Positions 45,836 to 58,597 of a DNA stretch of 64,000 nt are shown here, one piece after another. Origin of the DNA: Chrysomallon squamiferum (lineage: Eukaryota; Mollusca; Gastropoda; Neomphalida; Peltospiridae); assembly GCA_012295275.1 (NCBI GenBank), contig CM022671.1, positions 35,959,183-36,023,182 on the forward strand. The letters are read 5' to 3'. A model generated the notes under the pieces. The model was not told the DNA's origin, did no database searches, and saw only the letters and a program-made list of their open reading frames with translations. Both the position numbers and the translations under genes were made by a program. Each line of letters begins with the position of its first letter. Within the stretch, counting starts at the first letter, position 1.

Positions 45836-47395
45836 AAGCAAAGTGTAAAATTATCTGCGAAGTCGTGTCTCTGGTTATCGATTATGTCACAATTACTGTA
45901 ACTTCTCGCCGCGAACACACGTAGAAGTTTTCTCAGGAGACGAATTCACAAAATTCTGCCTGTCGTAATCCATTACATTTATTTTTGTTTTCAGAAAATT
46001 AATAATGATCAGTATGTCTTCTTTCCTTCTTTCTTTGCTTTTCCTCTTTTTCTCTTATCGAAATCATTTGGCATTTCAACCAAAATAATTATGATAAAAA
46101 ACGTTTTGTTATTATTATTATTTAGTATATTTTTCTTCTTTCTTTTTTCAGTAATAGTGACCATGATTATAATAATAATAATAATAATAATAATGCAAAA
46201 TGAAAGCGAAACGAATGATACAGAAATATGAACAAAAGAAAAAACATTTATTATTTGAAATTTGAAACTCATTTCTGATTAAGAATGACAGATTAAAAAA
46301 CGAAATAAATGAATAAATAAATAAATAATGAAAGAAAGAAAATATAAGGAAAGAAAAAGAAATGAAAAATCAGTTATTTTAAAAGTATTAATTACGCATG
46401 ATCTGTAGAAACTGAAGTCTGTTCTAGTTAGTTTTCAAAGCAATAAATATAACAAATAACCAGCTGTCGGTATAACATAAGCTTACAGCGTACTAATAAA
46501 TATTCATAAGTAGACTTGAATAGTTATAATCCGCATTTGACACGCTCAAGCAAGAAAATGAAAATAAATAAAGAAAAGAAAAACTATATCTGACAGGTAC
46601 CGCTCTTGAATTATTCATGTATCATAAAACGTTTATGAAAGGAAAAACTATTTATTCAGTCGAGTTCTTCAGCTGACTTCTGAAGTAATTCTTCGAGGAG
46701 AATGTTTCTTTTCAAGTTGAAACTGTAAATATTAAACGAATACGAAGTCACACTCGACATGTGTTGTACGTCTGCAAAGCTTATTAATTGTTAACTTAAA
46801 GTATCAATAACTTTTTTATTTATTTATTTATTGTTATTTATTTTTTATTTTTTTTTTTTTTTTTTTGTATCAAAGTTTTATTCACGCTTCTTACACAACC
46901 CTGTAATAACACTTGAAAGTAGCTTACATCCTACAGTATTCATAACAGATTCGAGGTTGCATTAACAAAAGATTTCCACACACATTCATGTATATTATTA
47001 TACACAAATGTATATCCACTCATACATACACTTAGAAACATACATACATATCCAGATAAGTATGTACGTACATAAGTAAACGTACAAATTTACATCTACT
47101 TTATAAAACGAAACTGTTAACGATGACGACAAAGATGATGATTATTATAAGCAATAAATAAATAAATAAATAAATTTCAATACTTTGGCTTCACGAAATA
47201 AAGTACTTAGGAAACACGAATGAAATGTACCAGTAGAATTTATCATATTTTTCTGTAGGAAGTGGACAATTGTCAGTTTAATTTCTTTTTTTTCATTTGT
47301 GCGATATCACACACACATGCACACGCACACGCACACACACATATATACACACATAAAAAAAGACATATTTTATTATTATTAAAGGTTTGTCTTTA
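45830..47395. other. Intergenic, mixed AT-rich and moderately complex sequence
   Basis: Contains AAT arrays near 46170-46195, AAAT near 46300-46330, a T run at 46849-46866, AC/CATA repeats at 46980-47060 and 47310-47355. Stretches such as 46580-46790 are more complex and have CpGs. No coding sequence is recognised. Confidence 0.65.
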
Positions 47396-47400
47396 GCGTA

Positions 47401-47402
47401 AA

Positions 47403-47433
<31 letters not shown>

Positions 47434-47510
47434 GTATAGTAGTAAGAGGAGGAGAGTAGTAGTAGTAGTAGTAGAAGTAGTAGTAATAATAATAATAATA
47501 ATTTTTATTA
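47401..47510. repeat. AAT/AGT trinucleotide array
   Basis: (AAT)n, then (AGT)n with GGA interruptions, then (AAT)n. Confidence 0.93.
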
Positions 47511-48590
47511 TTATAAAAACAATTAAAATTTACAAAATATATTTGACCTAATTACATACACTGATATCACCAGAATGGCGCTGATCTCGAACAGTTCATC
47601 TCACGGGAAATGTTTAAATCCTAAACTCAAACATTTCCAGAAGTAAAATAGTTTTTAAAATCTATACGTTGAGTTTCAAACATAATCGAATACCGTTTAT
47701 TTTCAGAAAGACTGGGAGCTTTATTTAAAAACCTAGAAGGACATCCCTAGCGGGAGAGAAAATTCTGGATAAAAATAGCCAAAAGTTATGAGGAAATTAA
47801 AGTAGAGTTTGTGTGTACAGCGTTTATATGAATATGACGTGCCGATCGCATTGATTTGGTACGGCTAACGGCGCGCTAGCCACATGCTTTCTTTGTCTCT
47901 GCTATTAAGACGGTTATTGAATGAAATCACGTAGTCTGGTAATGCTAAATTACTGGATTAGTTTGTTACTTTTACATGCAGAAACCAGCATACATAACAG
48001 AGGGGGCGGGAATAAAAAGGAAGAAAGAGAAAATTAAAAAAAGAAGTTTTTATTATTTTTATTTTTTTTTAAACATTTGTAAGCGAAAAGAGAGCAGTCG
48101 ACTGGTTTCCATTCGCGGAATATCGGAACGTTTCAGGAATAAACAGTTTACAGGAAGTCTATTCTCGGGTCATTGTGCAGAATCACTGAAATTAGCACGC
48201 TGAGAAGATCGTGTAAAAGATATCATTACATTTAGTCGTGATCATAATTATACCTCTAGATTGAAGGGTCTCGCTACTAATGCAGCTGATTAACGTGCAC
48301 GCCGCTGCTACCGCGAGTTTGATCAATACATCGCGCGGACAATGAGTTTATTATGCAGCTCTATACACAAGAGAATTTCGCAGTACTTTACGTTATTTAT
48401 TACATTTATGTCAGAATGCTTGGCGACTGTGTAACGAGAGATTACCAATTAATCTCATATACTTGCCACGCGCTTCTTGTGATATATGTATCGTTTTCGC
48501 CGACAGAAGCAGCCGCAAATTAGAGAAGTGATCCTTAGACTGGTAAATGTGTTGCACCTGGGTTACTTCTGTTCAAACCATCGCTGCTAA
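47511..48590. other. Intergenic island of higher complexity, possible regulatory DNA
   Basis: Two blocks, about 47820-47965 and 48230-48590, are visibly richer in G, C and CpG than the surroundings. They contain homeodomain-like cores (ctattaag, gattaac, caattaatc). No ORF is convincing. They could be conserved non-coding elements or an unrecognised exon. Confidence 0.35.
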
Positions 48591-48699
48591 TGACAACTAC
48601 TGATGCTGTACGTACGACGCCATTACAAATACAACTGTGGTGTAGTTTGCTGTACAAATTAAATCATGTTGTTTTACTTCCGTATTATCTGGTCATTGT

Positions 48700-48915
48700 T
48701 GCTGTGACTATCAATACAGCAGCTGCGGCTTCTTCTCCTGTTGCACCTCCTACAACTACTACAACCGCCTCTACCACTACTACTTCTACTACAGCTACTA
48801 CTACTACCACCACTACTATGACAATTACGATTATTAATGCTACTATTACTGCAACTCCTGCTATGACTATTACTATTACCTCGACTGCTACTACAACAGC
48901 TGTTGTTATCCTACT
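48700..48915. repeat. ACT-rich trinucleotide stretch
   Basis: Degenerate ACT/GCT/ACC trinucleotides. An open frame across it (48590-48943, plus) is Thr-rich only because of the repeat. Confidence 0.75.
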
Positions 48916-49700
48916 GTATTTATTACATTGTTCATGTTGTTAATCCTGATAACGATGAAACGTGTCGGTAGGCTGGTGTCAACACACAACCTGCTGGTTT
49001 CATTTGGTGCGAAGGTTTATATCAAAAGTAACTTTAGTTATTAGAGTATAATCTGAGACTTAGCACAGCCTGGTAATGTGTGTGGAATGTCATAATATCT
49101 TGTAAGAAGAAGTATTACGAAGTGAAAAATATATATCAGCCAATTCAGCTAAATAAATGTCTAACGTAACATGGATTTTTTTAGCCTCAACTAAATCCGT
49201 TCTGGTACCTGTATTGAATTTTTGTATAACACATTGATTTTTTGTTATAGCACCATGGACAATAGATGTTGCATGTTTAAATGTTTATAACAAGAAAATT
49301 AATAACTAGAATTATACCAAATTTAGAATATTTTTAGATACTGGCAATATTTAGTTTATTTTAGGAACTCTCCGCTGAGATAATTGTAATAATAATAATA
49401 AGAGATTTTTTAAATCTTTTTTTTAACCTATTTCTGTTTATTCAGCTTTCGAATTTGTTGAAAGTGTATTTGACATTACAGCACAAACTTGTTTTATCGT
49501 TCATTCGAAAGAGAGAAACCACAATTATCAAATTAAGAGTTATCTTTACCAATATACCAATTATATATTTTGTGTACTTGAGATATTGTTTGGAATGGGA
49601 AACTAGATCTTTGCTGTTGTTTAATATTTTGTAATAATAACGTTTCAGTATTACAGATGCAGATTAAGAAACTTCCATTCTGCTAGAACATTTCCCTGGT
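48916..49700. other. Intergenic, AT-rich, nothing recognised
   Basis: Unique AT-rich sequence with no repeat, ORF or RNA gene I can support. Confidence 0.65.
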
Positions 49701-49703
49701 AAC

Positions 49704-49844
49704 GAAAAAAAAAAAAAAAAAAAAATAATAATAATAATAATAAATAAATAATAAAAAAATAATAGTGATAACAACAACAACAACAACAACAACAACACAA
49801 AATAAAAAAAAAAAAAAAAATAAATAAATAAAAATAAAAGTTAA

Positions 49845-49876
<32 letters not shown>

Positions 49877-49880
49877 AGTA
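49704..49880. repeat. A-run, AAT, AAC and AAAT arrays in succession
   Basis: Poly(A), then (AAT)n, (AAC)n at 49767-49798, poly(A), and (AAAT)n to about 49876. Confidence 0.93.
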
Positions 49881-49958
49881 ATAAGAAAAATAAACATACA
49901 AACTGTGTGAGTATTTTTCAGGAAGTGTAAGAACAAGGTGACACGTGTTTCAATCTTT

Positions 49959-50045
49959 GTTTTGTGTTTATTATTTCAACAAACACGTAATTCCGTCATT
50001 GTTGTTTTGTGTTTATTATCTCAACAAACACGTAATTCCGTCATT
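49959..50045. repeat. 45-bp direct duplication
   Basis: Two copies starting gttttgtgtttattat, at 49959 and 50004, differ at few positions and end aattccgtcatt. Confidence 0.9.
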
Positions 50046-50112
50046 ACTGCTGTGTTTTCCTTCAGGGAAATCTGATCTTATTACGAAGCAAAAACATTAT
50101 TTGAAATAATTT

Positions 50113-50151
<39 letters not shown>

Positions 50152-51480
50152 TTTATTTTATTTTTATAGCTGAATTAAGTTTAGCACAGTTAACAAATTA
50201 TTCGAACAATTTGTAGTCGGATACCATTAATTTAATTCGCAAATAAAAATGATAATAAAAAATAAGTAAAAAAAAATATATAAATAGTACCCACGTATAA
50301 AATATATACGTACGTACATACATACACAGATACCGATAATCGATTGTATAATTAAATTAATTTGCTACCACTATTATTAAATTGTTCGATTATCCCTTGA
50401 CATTTAATGAAAATTAAATAAATAAGAGACAATGATATGTCAGACGTTTGTAGTAGTTGTTGCTGTAGACGCGTGCACCGTGGTTATGACATTAAAGTGA
50501 GACGTTACAGCGGTGACGTGGTTAGAGGTGATTTATTAGCAGCAACTACAGAATCTCTGAAATGTCATAACATTTTCTTTATTTGATTTACTGTCACACT
50601 GTTCACGTGGTTTATTTTTGTAATTTATTATTGGTTGTTATAACCAGTTTTTCACATTTAGCACACAAACATCCCCACGCATACATACCAGACAGACATT
50701 TACACATACACACACAAACGTACAAAAACACACACAAATATACACAGACACGTAGACACACGCATACGTACACATACACACGTACACACTCTCGCACACG
50801 TACACGGACAGATATATAGAGTTACCAGTATTAACTTAATTATACTATTCGATTTTCATTTAAGCAGTCACTACATTAACCACTAATTTTCAAATCACTG
50901 TATAAATTTGTATTAATGTTGTAAAATGTTAGAGTAACGTCCCCTGGGTGGCATTTATAAATATAATAATGATTAAACAGACATCTGCTTGACAATGGTG
51001 AATATGTTTACTGTTTCATCTCAAATTTATACTAAATTACATTGTTAAACCATGCGGTACTTCTGAAAACGATGTTACATAATTTGTTTTAGTTTTTTAG
51101 TTTATTTACTTACTTACTTACATACTTACGTACTAATTAATTATTATTACAACTACCACTACCACTATGACATTAAAATCCTTTAAAATTGTGTTGACTG
51201 CAACACATAACATAATAATGAAAATAATTCCGAACAGATAAAACCTTTATATTTGTTAAAATTAAAGCACAACGTGTATTCACGATAACTTAAGTTCATA
51301 CACACACACATACACACACATACACACACATGCACACACATACACACACAATTCTAAAGAAGAAGTATTTTTACAAATCATCATGGGTTAACTGGGTCTA
51401 CGCTAATGACCGCGAAGTGTGACAAAGTGACAGAAGTCAGTTACTGTGACACTGACTAGTCACTGAGTACTAATCTATCT
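50046..51480. other. Intergenic, AT-rich with CA repeats
   Basis: T run at 50116-50149, interrupted CA repeats at 50660-50815 and 51299-51352. A more complex CpG-containing piece lies at about 50425-50570. No gene is recognised. Confidence 0.65.
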
Positions 51481-52060
51481 AATATTCCAATTTCCCTTTC
51501 ACGTCAGTCCACTCTCTCTGTCCACTTCAGAAACAGACCCACCGTCCGCTGACAGGGACGTGGGAGAAATCGTCACGACGTCAGGCAGACCGAACGACGA
51601 CGTCTCATTGAAGGTGATCAAGTGACTGCAACGGGAACACGACTTGCTGGCATCAGTGAACGTCAGTGACAACAGCCACGGCAAACTGACTGCAGCGCGC
51701 AGTGTGATTAACCCTCGATTGAAATTCATGTATTCTGTTAACACCGCTTAAACAGTTTGTTTCTCGAACCCGCCGCGGTTTAACGAGACTCGGCGTGACT
51801 TGAAATATGCAGCCAGCTCAGCCCGCCACTGTCCTGTGTTATTTAGCAGCAGACGATTCCAGTTTCATTCACTTTGTAACGCTTTAAACCGCTGTATAAT
51901 TAATTCTACCGAGGGCACCGTAATGGTTGAATGTAATTTGAATTAAATATGCATCAGTTCTCAGTTAGACGTGTTTTATGTAATTGCCGGCAAAGCGGAA
52001 GAAACTAGTGCGATGGTTTAAATAACGGTACCACTCTGACATCATATGACAACGTACACT
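51481..52060. other. CpG-containing island, possible regulatory element or unrecognised exon
   Basis: Marked rise in G+C and CpG compared with both flanks. A minus-strand open frame of 81 codons (51499-51744) has no recognisable similarity and no clear splice context. The right part contains homeodomain/POU-like sequence (gaattaaatatgcat near 51938-51952). Confidence 0.35.
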
Positions 52061-52130
52061 GACAGTCAAATAACCGTGTAATACTGACAGTCAAATAACG
52101 ATGTAATGCTGACAGTCAAACTGTGTGTAA
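52059..52130. repeat. 25-bp tandem repeat, three copies
   Basis: gacagtcaaa recurs at 52061, 52086 and 52111, exactly 25 bp apart. Confidence 0.9.
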
Positions 52131-55100
52131 TATTAGTGACACGGAACACTGAGCTTTGCTTACTAATATTGTTTTATTTGCGTGGAATTCAGATCTCTCT
52201 TGCACTCTTAGCAGTGTTTTGAAACAGTGAAAAAAGACCTGTGTAAATGATGGCAGTAGAACTTGTTATCTAAGTAAAGACATCTGCAGTTCTTCACCTG
52301 CTAATAAAAAAAAAAAAAACCCCTGTGTTTTGTACAGCAGTGAGAAGGGCAGATCGCTCGTATTGTCAACTTGTAGCTAAGCAACGTGACGTTAATATGA
52401 TTAAGTTTTAATTGAAGGTCACCACTTTGAACAGCAGATCACTTAAGTTTTAGTTTTAAAGCAGCAGTTTGTTTTGTCTCTCCCTCTCTGTGAGATCAGA
52501 AAAGTTTAGATGATTACATTACTTCATCCTCATACTGATAATCATATTTTTTGAAAATAATAAAATTTATTTTTATTACTCGCTGTTTTCTTTATATTAC
52601 TAATTTTGTGTATTTATTTTATTTGTTTATTTATTTATTATTATGTTTTTAAATTTAATTTATCATTGCAGTCGCTTTCACTAAACGAATTTCTTTGACT
52701 TACAATCTAAAACTGACTTTCACAGTTTTTCAAAAGGTTTCCATAAATGTTTTGGGGCGAAAAAGAAACATATTTTGAAGTGAAGTTTAAAAACTAAACG
52801 ATGTTAATCGGTTTTTGTTTTGCTTTCGCTGAAACAATTATTTGTTGGAAAATCAAAAATAAAATATTTACCTTTTTATCATTTTGAAAGTCGAAAACGT
52901 CAATTAAATATTTTGCGTCTGTTCAGCTACTACTTTTTATTTATTGCTATATGACGTCACACAATTACTGACGCCTTAGTTACGCCGTGAAAAACGAACA
53001 AAAACTAAAGTAATTAGAAACCAAGTTAAGCCAATATCCGTATTAATATTTTGTTTAATTAAATAAATAAATAATTAATAGTAACAATAAAAGTAATAAT
53101 AACTAAAATAACAATAAAAAAAAAAAAAATAATAATAATAATAAAGAAAGAAAAAACAATTTGAAGATAGTTTAGAGTTATCTATTCTTAGAAATCTAAT
53201 TAGGGTTGTCTTTTTTTAGGAATGCCGAGTTTTAAAGAACATTTGAGTTCATCTTTACAGCAAATTTCACATCTAAGAGATCGCATCTATCGGGTAACAA
53301 GTTAAAATAGTTTTCTATTTTCCATTCAAAGATGGACATTTGCATAATCTTGTGAAGTAGCGATCTGTTTGCATCTATAAATTTGCATGTTGTGGTAAAT
53401 TCATGATTAGCCGATGTCAGTGACATTTCACAGAAAACAGTGAACGATTGAATTACACCGAGCTCATTCATCAAGACGTTTAGTCTGATATCTTCTTTAG
53501 TTTATCTTTCATCCATTTTTTTAAATCTTTAGTTCTCTTTATCTCTCGTTCTTTAGTTTTTGTCTCTGTTTTATTTTTTCAACCCTCTCTTTTTTTCTCG
53601 ACTAGTCTTTTTCGACTAGTCTTTTTCGACTCTCTTTTTTTAATTCACTTTTTCCATTTAATAATGGATTTTTTAAAAACAAACTGTATCCAGCAGGAAT
53701 TTGCAGCAAGACGTCAGTAGCTTAACTTTGTAATTATGTTCACTTTACCAGATGTTACAACAGAAATGTAACATTTAAAGCAGTTAGATTTAGTTTTAAA
53801 AATAGATAATTTAATAATGATGTAAAAGAAGTAATAAATGGTAAAACCAAAAACCTAATTTTTATTAATAATCCAAATATTTCTAACGAACAAAATTAAT
53901 AAATAAATAAATAAATATGAATGCACATATGTATGTATAATAAAATAATTTAGACAAAAATAACAGAACACTATAACTACATTCCACATGTGTTATTTCT
54001 AGAAACACACCACACACACACATACACGCGCGCGTTACAGTATCATTTTATCCTGCATTTAAATGAAATAAATAAAATATTCTTAATTTCGTTTCCTCAT
54101 TATTTTCAGTCTTTATTATTTGATATATTTTTCTTCATTACAATCTCCACACATGAAATTTTGTTTGACTTTCAGAAAGATGTAATTAAGTTTACTGGAG
54201 ATCAGATTTTCACGTCAAATAATCTTCTGTGAAACAATCATTGATATGTTTGTAAATGACGTTTTATTTACTGTTAGGTAGATACTGCTACTTAAAACTG
54301 TTACGAATACAATGAATAGACCCATTATTAAACATGTCAATGATTTTAACGATGACGTTGGTTTGAAAACTGATATTCATAGAAACCCACTTTAGACTGT
54401 TAATTGAATATGCATCACTTGAAAGTGATTAATGTGGAGGATGAAATTATTGCTCTAGTTGATGATATCTTCATATTCGTCTTACTTGAATTTAGTCTGA
54501 ATTCTGTGTTAGTGACCCCTTCACACGAAATGTGTACTAAGTATTTTTTGTGCAGGTTTATTATTTCTTTATTTACTTTTTATTATTGTTGTTGTTGTTG
54601 GTGTTGTCATTATTTATTTATTGTTTTGTTTTGATTTTGATTTTTTATGTTTAAGCTTTCAAAAATTTATCAAAATCTAAGCTTAGAATTAATACATCGC
54701 TCATTGTATTATGATAATATGAAAAACGTTGTATTATAAAATCGTTTTGGTCCGTTTTTCAGGCAGTTATTTTGACATATTAATAACTTCAGAAGTTGTA
54801 ATGTAGCTGACTAACCTTCACCAGATCGTACAAATTATTACATCAGATTTAAAATGTTTTAAATGTTTTAAATGTAAGACAGCAAACAGCAGAAGTTTCT
54901 GAAGGTTTTAAGTGAACTTGTGTGTGAATCGTACCAAGCGGTCAGTTTATGGTAATTACTACACACGTTCTGATGACGTTCTCTACTGAGAGCTGACAAC
55001 AGTTTACAGAACAGAATTTCCTTTACTGATGAGAGAATACTTTTCAGTGTTAGCTTTCAGTTAAAAACGTCCATTGTTAAATTATTAAACTAAATTATGT

Positions 55101-55629
55101 GTTTGGTATATATTAACACCAAAAATAAAAACATGTTGAGAAGATAATCGTTCATTCATTCTTTCATATTACTTTTTTTTTTTTTTTCTTCTTTTTTTTT
55201 TTTTTTTTTGTGTGTGTGTTTTTTTCCGATAAAGTAATTTATATAACATGGTGTCTCTATGGTTGTATATCATAGTCTCCTTGTCGATTTCATTATCTAT
55301 CAAATACCGCGCTGTTTAAAATAACGATATATCTTAATTATTACGTTTGATTCCTCTGTGTACACAAAGATAAACGGTCTGAGTTTCTATTCTTGTATTT
55401 CTCAAGTGAAGACTGAGAAAAGATCGGTTTCAGTCTCGTGCACTCAGTTTGATGTGGTGTGTGCTCTGAAATGTTTTGTATGGATTCCTCAGGGCTCGAA
55501 CAATTATCTCAACAAAAGATTATCAATTACTTTTTTTTTTTTTCTGATATACATGTAATTCGATTATGCCATGCGGTACCATATATGTTTTCTATGCTGT
55601 TTAATCTAACATAACTTTTATTAGTGGTA

Positions 55630-55680
<51 letters not shown>

Positions 55681-56020
55681 CCCTTTATAATTGTAACTTG
55701 TCCTAACAAGATATTATTGGATGTTCTGGAGAGAGTTGGTCTGGTATTAATGAGCAAGTTATGATTCTTTGCAGTGCACGTATAGTTTCTTCTGTTTAAT
55801 AAAATTTTGTAATATAAAGTTGTTATAATTACGTGAATTCGGCTTGATCTGTGCAGAAATTCTGGCGAATTTATTTTCTTTCTTTTATTTATGGAGTCAG
55901 GTCATGTGTTGTTGACAAATTTCAGGATGTTTTTCAAGGGAAAATCCACAGTTTCAGTAAAGTGGAATCACAGACACTGAGCAGAATGTAGCTTACAAGA
56001 TGAAGCAAATTTAGCAGAAG
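52131..56020. other. Intergenic, mostly AT-rich
   Basis: Contains T runs (55173-55208, 55647-55680), AAT near 53128-53144, CRE-like TGACGTCA at 52952-52959 and CA near 54005-54025. No ORF shows protein-like composition. Nothing else is recognised. Confidence 0.6.
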
Positions 56021-56025
56021 AGTTA

Positions 56026-56334
56026 AATTAATAAATAAATAAGTCTAATAAATAAATGAGTACATAAATAAATAAATAAACAAGTAAATGAATAAATAAA
56101 TAAACAAGTAAATAAATAAATAAACAAACAAATAAATAAACAAACAAATAAATAAACAAGTAAATAAATAAATAAACAAACAAATAAATAAACAAACAAA
56201 CAAACAAACAAACAAATAAATAAACAAACAAATAAACAAATAAATAAACAAATAAATAAATAAATAAATAAAAATAAATAAATAAATAAACAAGTAAATA
56301 ACTAAATAAATAAATAAGCGAGTAAGTAAGTAAA
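56026..56334. repeat. AAAT/AAAC/AAGT tetranucleotide array, about 300 bp
   Basis: Nearly continuous tetramers (aaat, aaac, aagt). Antisense open frames across it are repeats without coding meaning. Confidence 0.96.
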
Positions 56335-56379
56335 CATGAAGAAAAATCGACAAGAAATGAAACAGAGTTTGTGCTGCAC

Positions 56380-56740
56380 CCACTGGACACGCTGCTGATT
56401 TGTGAGTTCTGACAAACACTGAACAGACAGACTTTTCACCTCCGAGTACAGCTCTCAGACCACGCTCACACTTCACACTCAGCCCCGCTCTGTGTGCTTA
56501 TTGATCACAGACGTCTCAAAGAAAGCAGTAATCGCGTTTGACCAGCAGCACTCTACAGATCTGCACTTTTTTTTTCATTTTGTCAAGCAGGAACGCCGTA
56601 CTCAGTCTGAAGAGATTAGTAGCTGTATCACTTCTCCTTCAGACTTTTGTCTCGCTACTTCGGCCACACGAGTCACCTACAAATACTTTTATCAAAGAGC
56701 ATGGCATCCATTTTTATATCTACGGGAAGAAGTAAGTTAA
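56380..56740 (+). other. Higher-complexity segment ending in a good donor; possible first exon or regulatory DNA
   Basis: Less AT-rich than its flanks. A plus-strand open frame (56492-56740) runs into gaagaa|GTAAGT at 56732, a strong donor sequence. No protein similarity is recognised. It could be a non-coding first exon of a gene to the right of the window, or chance. Confidence 0.25.
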
Positions 56741-56864
56741 AGATTCATACTGCTACTCAGATTTCCTTTTTTATATATATATAAATATAATCGTTTAAAC
56801 AAAAAAATGCATGTTTGAAGACTAGTGTTTGTTAATATTGATAAATGAAAATAATAAAATAAGA

Positions 56865-56935
56865 GAGTGAGCAGTGCTGAGGATCGATCCTGCAGACTAC
56901 AGCGAAGCAGCGCTTGTGCCCCAGAACGACACAGG
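56865..56935 (-). mobile_element. Possible SINE tRNA-head remnant
   Basis: On the minus strand, tggggcacaagcgct (about 56922-56908) resembles an A box and is followed by ctgcaggatcgatcctcag (about 56894-56876), a B-box-like GGATCGATCC. This arrangement recalls tRNA-derived SINEs common in molluscs. Only the head is visible. Confidence 0.35.
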
Positions 56936-57694
56936 ACTGTTAGTGTGGTAATTAATTACCGAAGTAGAGTTACTCACCCCAAAGATTAATTTCCCAGGAG
57001 TAAAGCGAGTTCACCTCTGGCAGTTCTCGGGTCAAAGGTTACACGTTACATCGATTCATCCTGCCCAGCGATTCTCTACATTATAAAGCAATTATTCTTT
57101 CATCCAAGTCATGTGTTTATTATTTATGTAAATTGTATCTAACTGGCGTCTTGCCGATTGTTAGCACCAGAAGCATACTGGGTATGCTGTTATTGTAGAA
57201 AATGATATCGGTTAATGTGAAATATTTCCAGCGATAAACTAGTAGACAGACAGACAGACATAAAAAAATGAAATAAATGAAAAGAAAGAAAGAAAGTTGG
57301 ACAGAATGAAATGCAGACAAACGGCGATACAAAAGATGAAGAGAAAGACGACAGACAAACACAGACAGTCAAACAAACAGACAGAGACAAACATGTAGAT
57401 ATTCGTTATCTGGTTAGATGAATAGTAGTATGTTACAAATGGGACTGTTATTGAAATATTAGGGCAAGAAGGTGACAAGAAAAATATTAATTTCAATATT
57501 ATTTGTACATGTAATTACTTTTAGCTCTACTAAAACGAATAAAGACAATATTTTACGTTTGTATTAGTAAGATGTTCTGTTTTCTTTAATGTTCATAAAA
57601 ACGTGACAACATTCGATCTTCGTTGTCATTCTTGACTTGTTCTTCTTACTTATAGTGCACTTTCATAAAAACATCTCTCCGATACGTTCATGTC
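56936..57694. other. Intergenic, moderately complex
   Basis: A CpG-containing piece lies at 56936-57110; GACA/GAAA-type short repeats at 57243-57400. No gene is recognised. Confidence 0.6.
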
Positions 57695-58157
57695 TGAGAG
57701 ATGAACACAGTGATATTTGATATATAGACACAGTGGTATTTGATATATAGACAGAGTGAAATTTGATATATAGACACAGTGGTATTTGATATATAGACAG
57801 AGTGATATTTGTTATATAGACAGTGATATTTGATATATAGACAGAGTGATATTTGATATATAGACAGTGATATTTGATATATAGACACACTGATATTTGA
57901 TATATAGACAGAGTGGTATTTGATACATAGACAGAGTGATATCTGATACATAGACAGAGTGATATTTGATATATAGACAGAGTGATATTTGATACATAGA
58001 CAGAGTGATATTTGATATATAGACAGAGTGATATTTGATTATATAGACACAGTGATATTTGATTATATAGACACAGTGATATTTGAGACGAAGACACGGT
58101 GATATTTGAGACGAAGACACGGTGATATTTGAGACGTAGACACAGTGATATTTGACA
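57695..58157. repeat. 23-bp minisatellite, about 20 units
   Basis: Consensus close to acacagtgatatttgatatatag, with variants acagagtg and, at the right end, gagacgaag or gagacgtag in place of gatatatag. A few units lack two bases (cagtgatattt). Because 23 is not a multiple of 3 and stops are rare on the minus strand, three long spurious minus-strand ORFs cover it. Confidence 0.95.
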
Positions 58158-58497
58158 TCATTATTTTCCCTTTTTCCATTTTGACATTTATTTTGCGTTT
58201 GTCGCCGATATGAATGCTCACAGTGTTATCACATTAAGTGATTATTGTGAATACAACTCTCACCGGGAAATACAGATCTTTGTTAACGAATCGAACAATA
58301 TGTTGGATGTCTTGTAAATGCTTATAATTATTTGTTCAAAACGCTGTTAACACCTCTATCGTTTGTTTTTTCTATTAATTTGTGACAATACTTTTGTAGT
58401 TTAAATTCTTGTTGTTTTGTTGTTAGTACTTAACTTTGTCCTTGTTCAGACCGTATGCATAAAATTGTAAGGCTTCACACCATTATTTTTGTTGTAT
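58158..58497. other. Intergenic, unique sequence
   Basis: AT-rich with some CpG near 58195-58280. No gene or repeat is recognised. Confidence 0.6.
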
Positions 58498-58528
58498 TCT
58501 TCTTCTTCTTCTTCTTCTTCTTCTTCTT

Positions 58529-58596
<68 letters not shown>

Positions 58597-58597
58597 G
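58498..58597. repeat. (TTC)n followed by (ATT)n
   Basis: TTC for about 61 bp, then ATT for about 38 bp, both nearly perfect. Confidence 0.97.

Noticed and set aside
48590-48943. Thr-rich 117-codon ORF resembling a mucin-like secreted protein
   Set aside because: Composition comes from an ACT-type trinucleotide repeat; no family similarity or gene context.
56028-56476. Hydrophobic Tyr/Leu/Phe-rich ORFs on the minus strand, membrane-protein-like
   Set aside because: Direct translation of the AAAT/AAAC tetranucleotide array.
57663-58120. Three minus-strand ORFs of 87-144 codons rich in YQISLCLYIK-like repeats
   Set aside because: The same 23-bp minisatellite read in three frames; no splice or start context and no protein-like variation.
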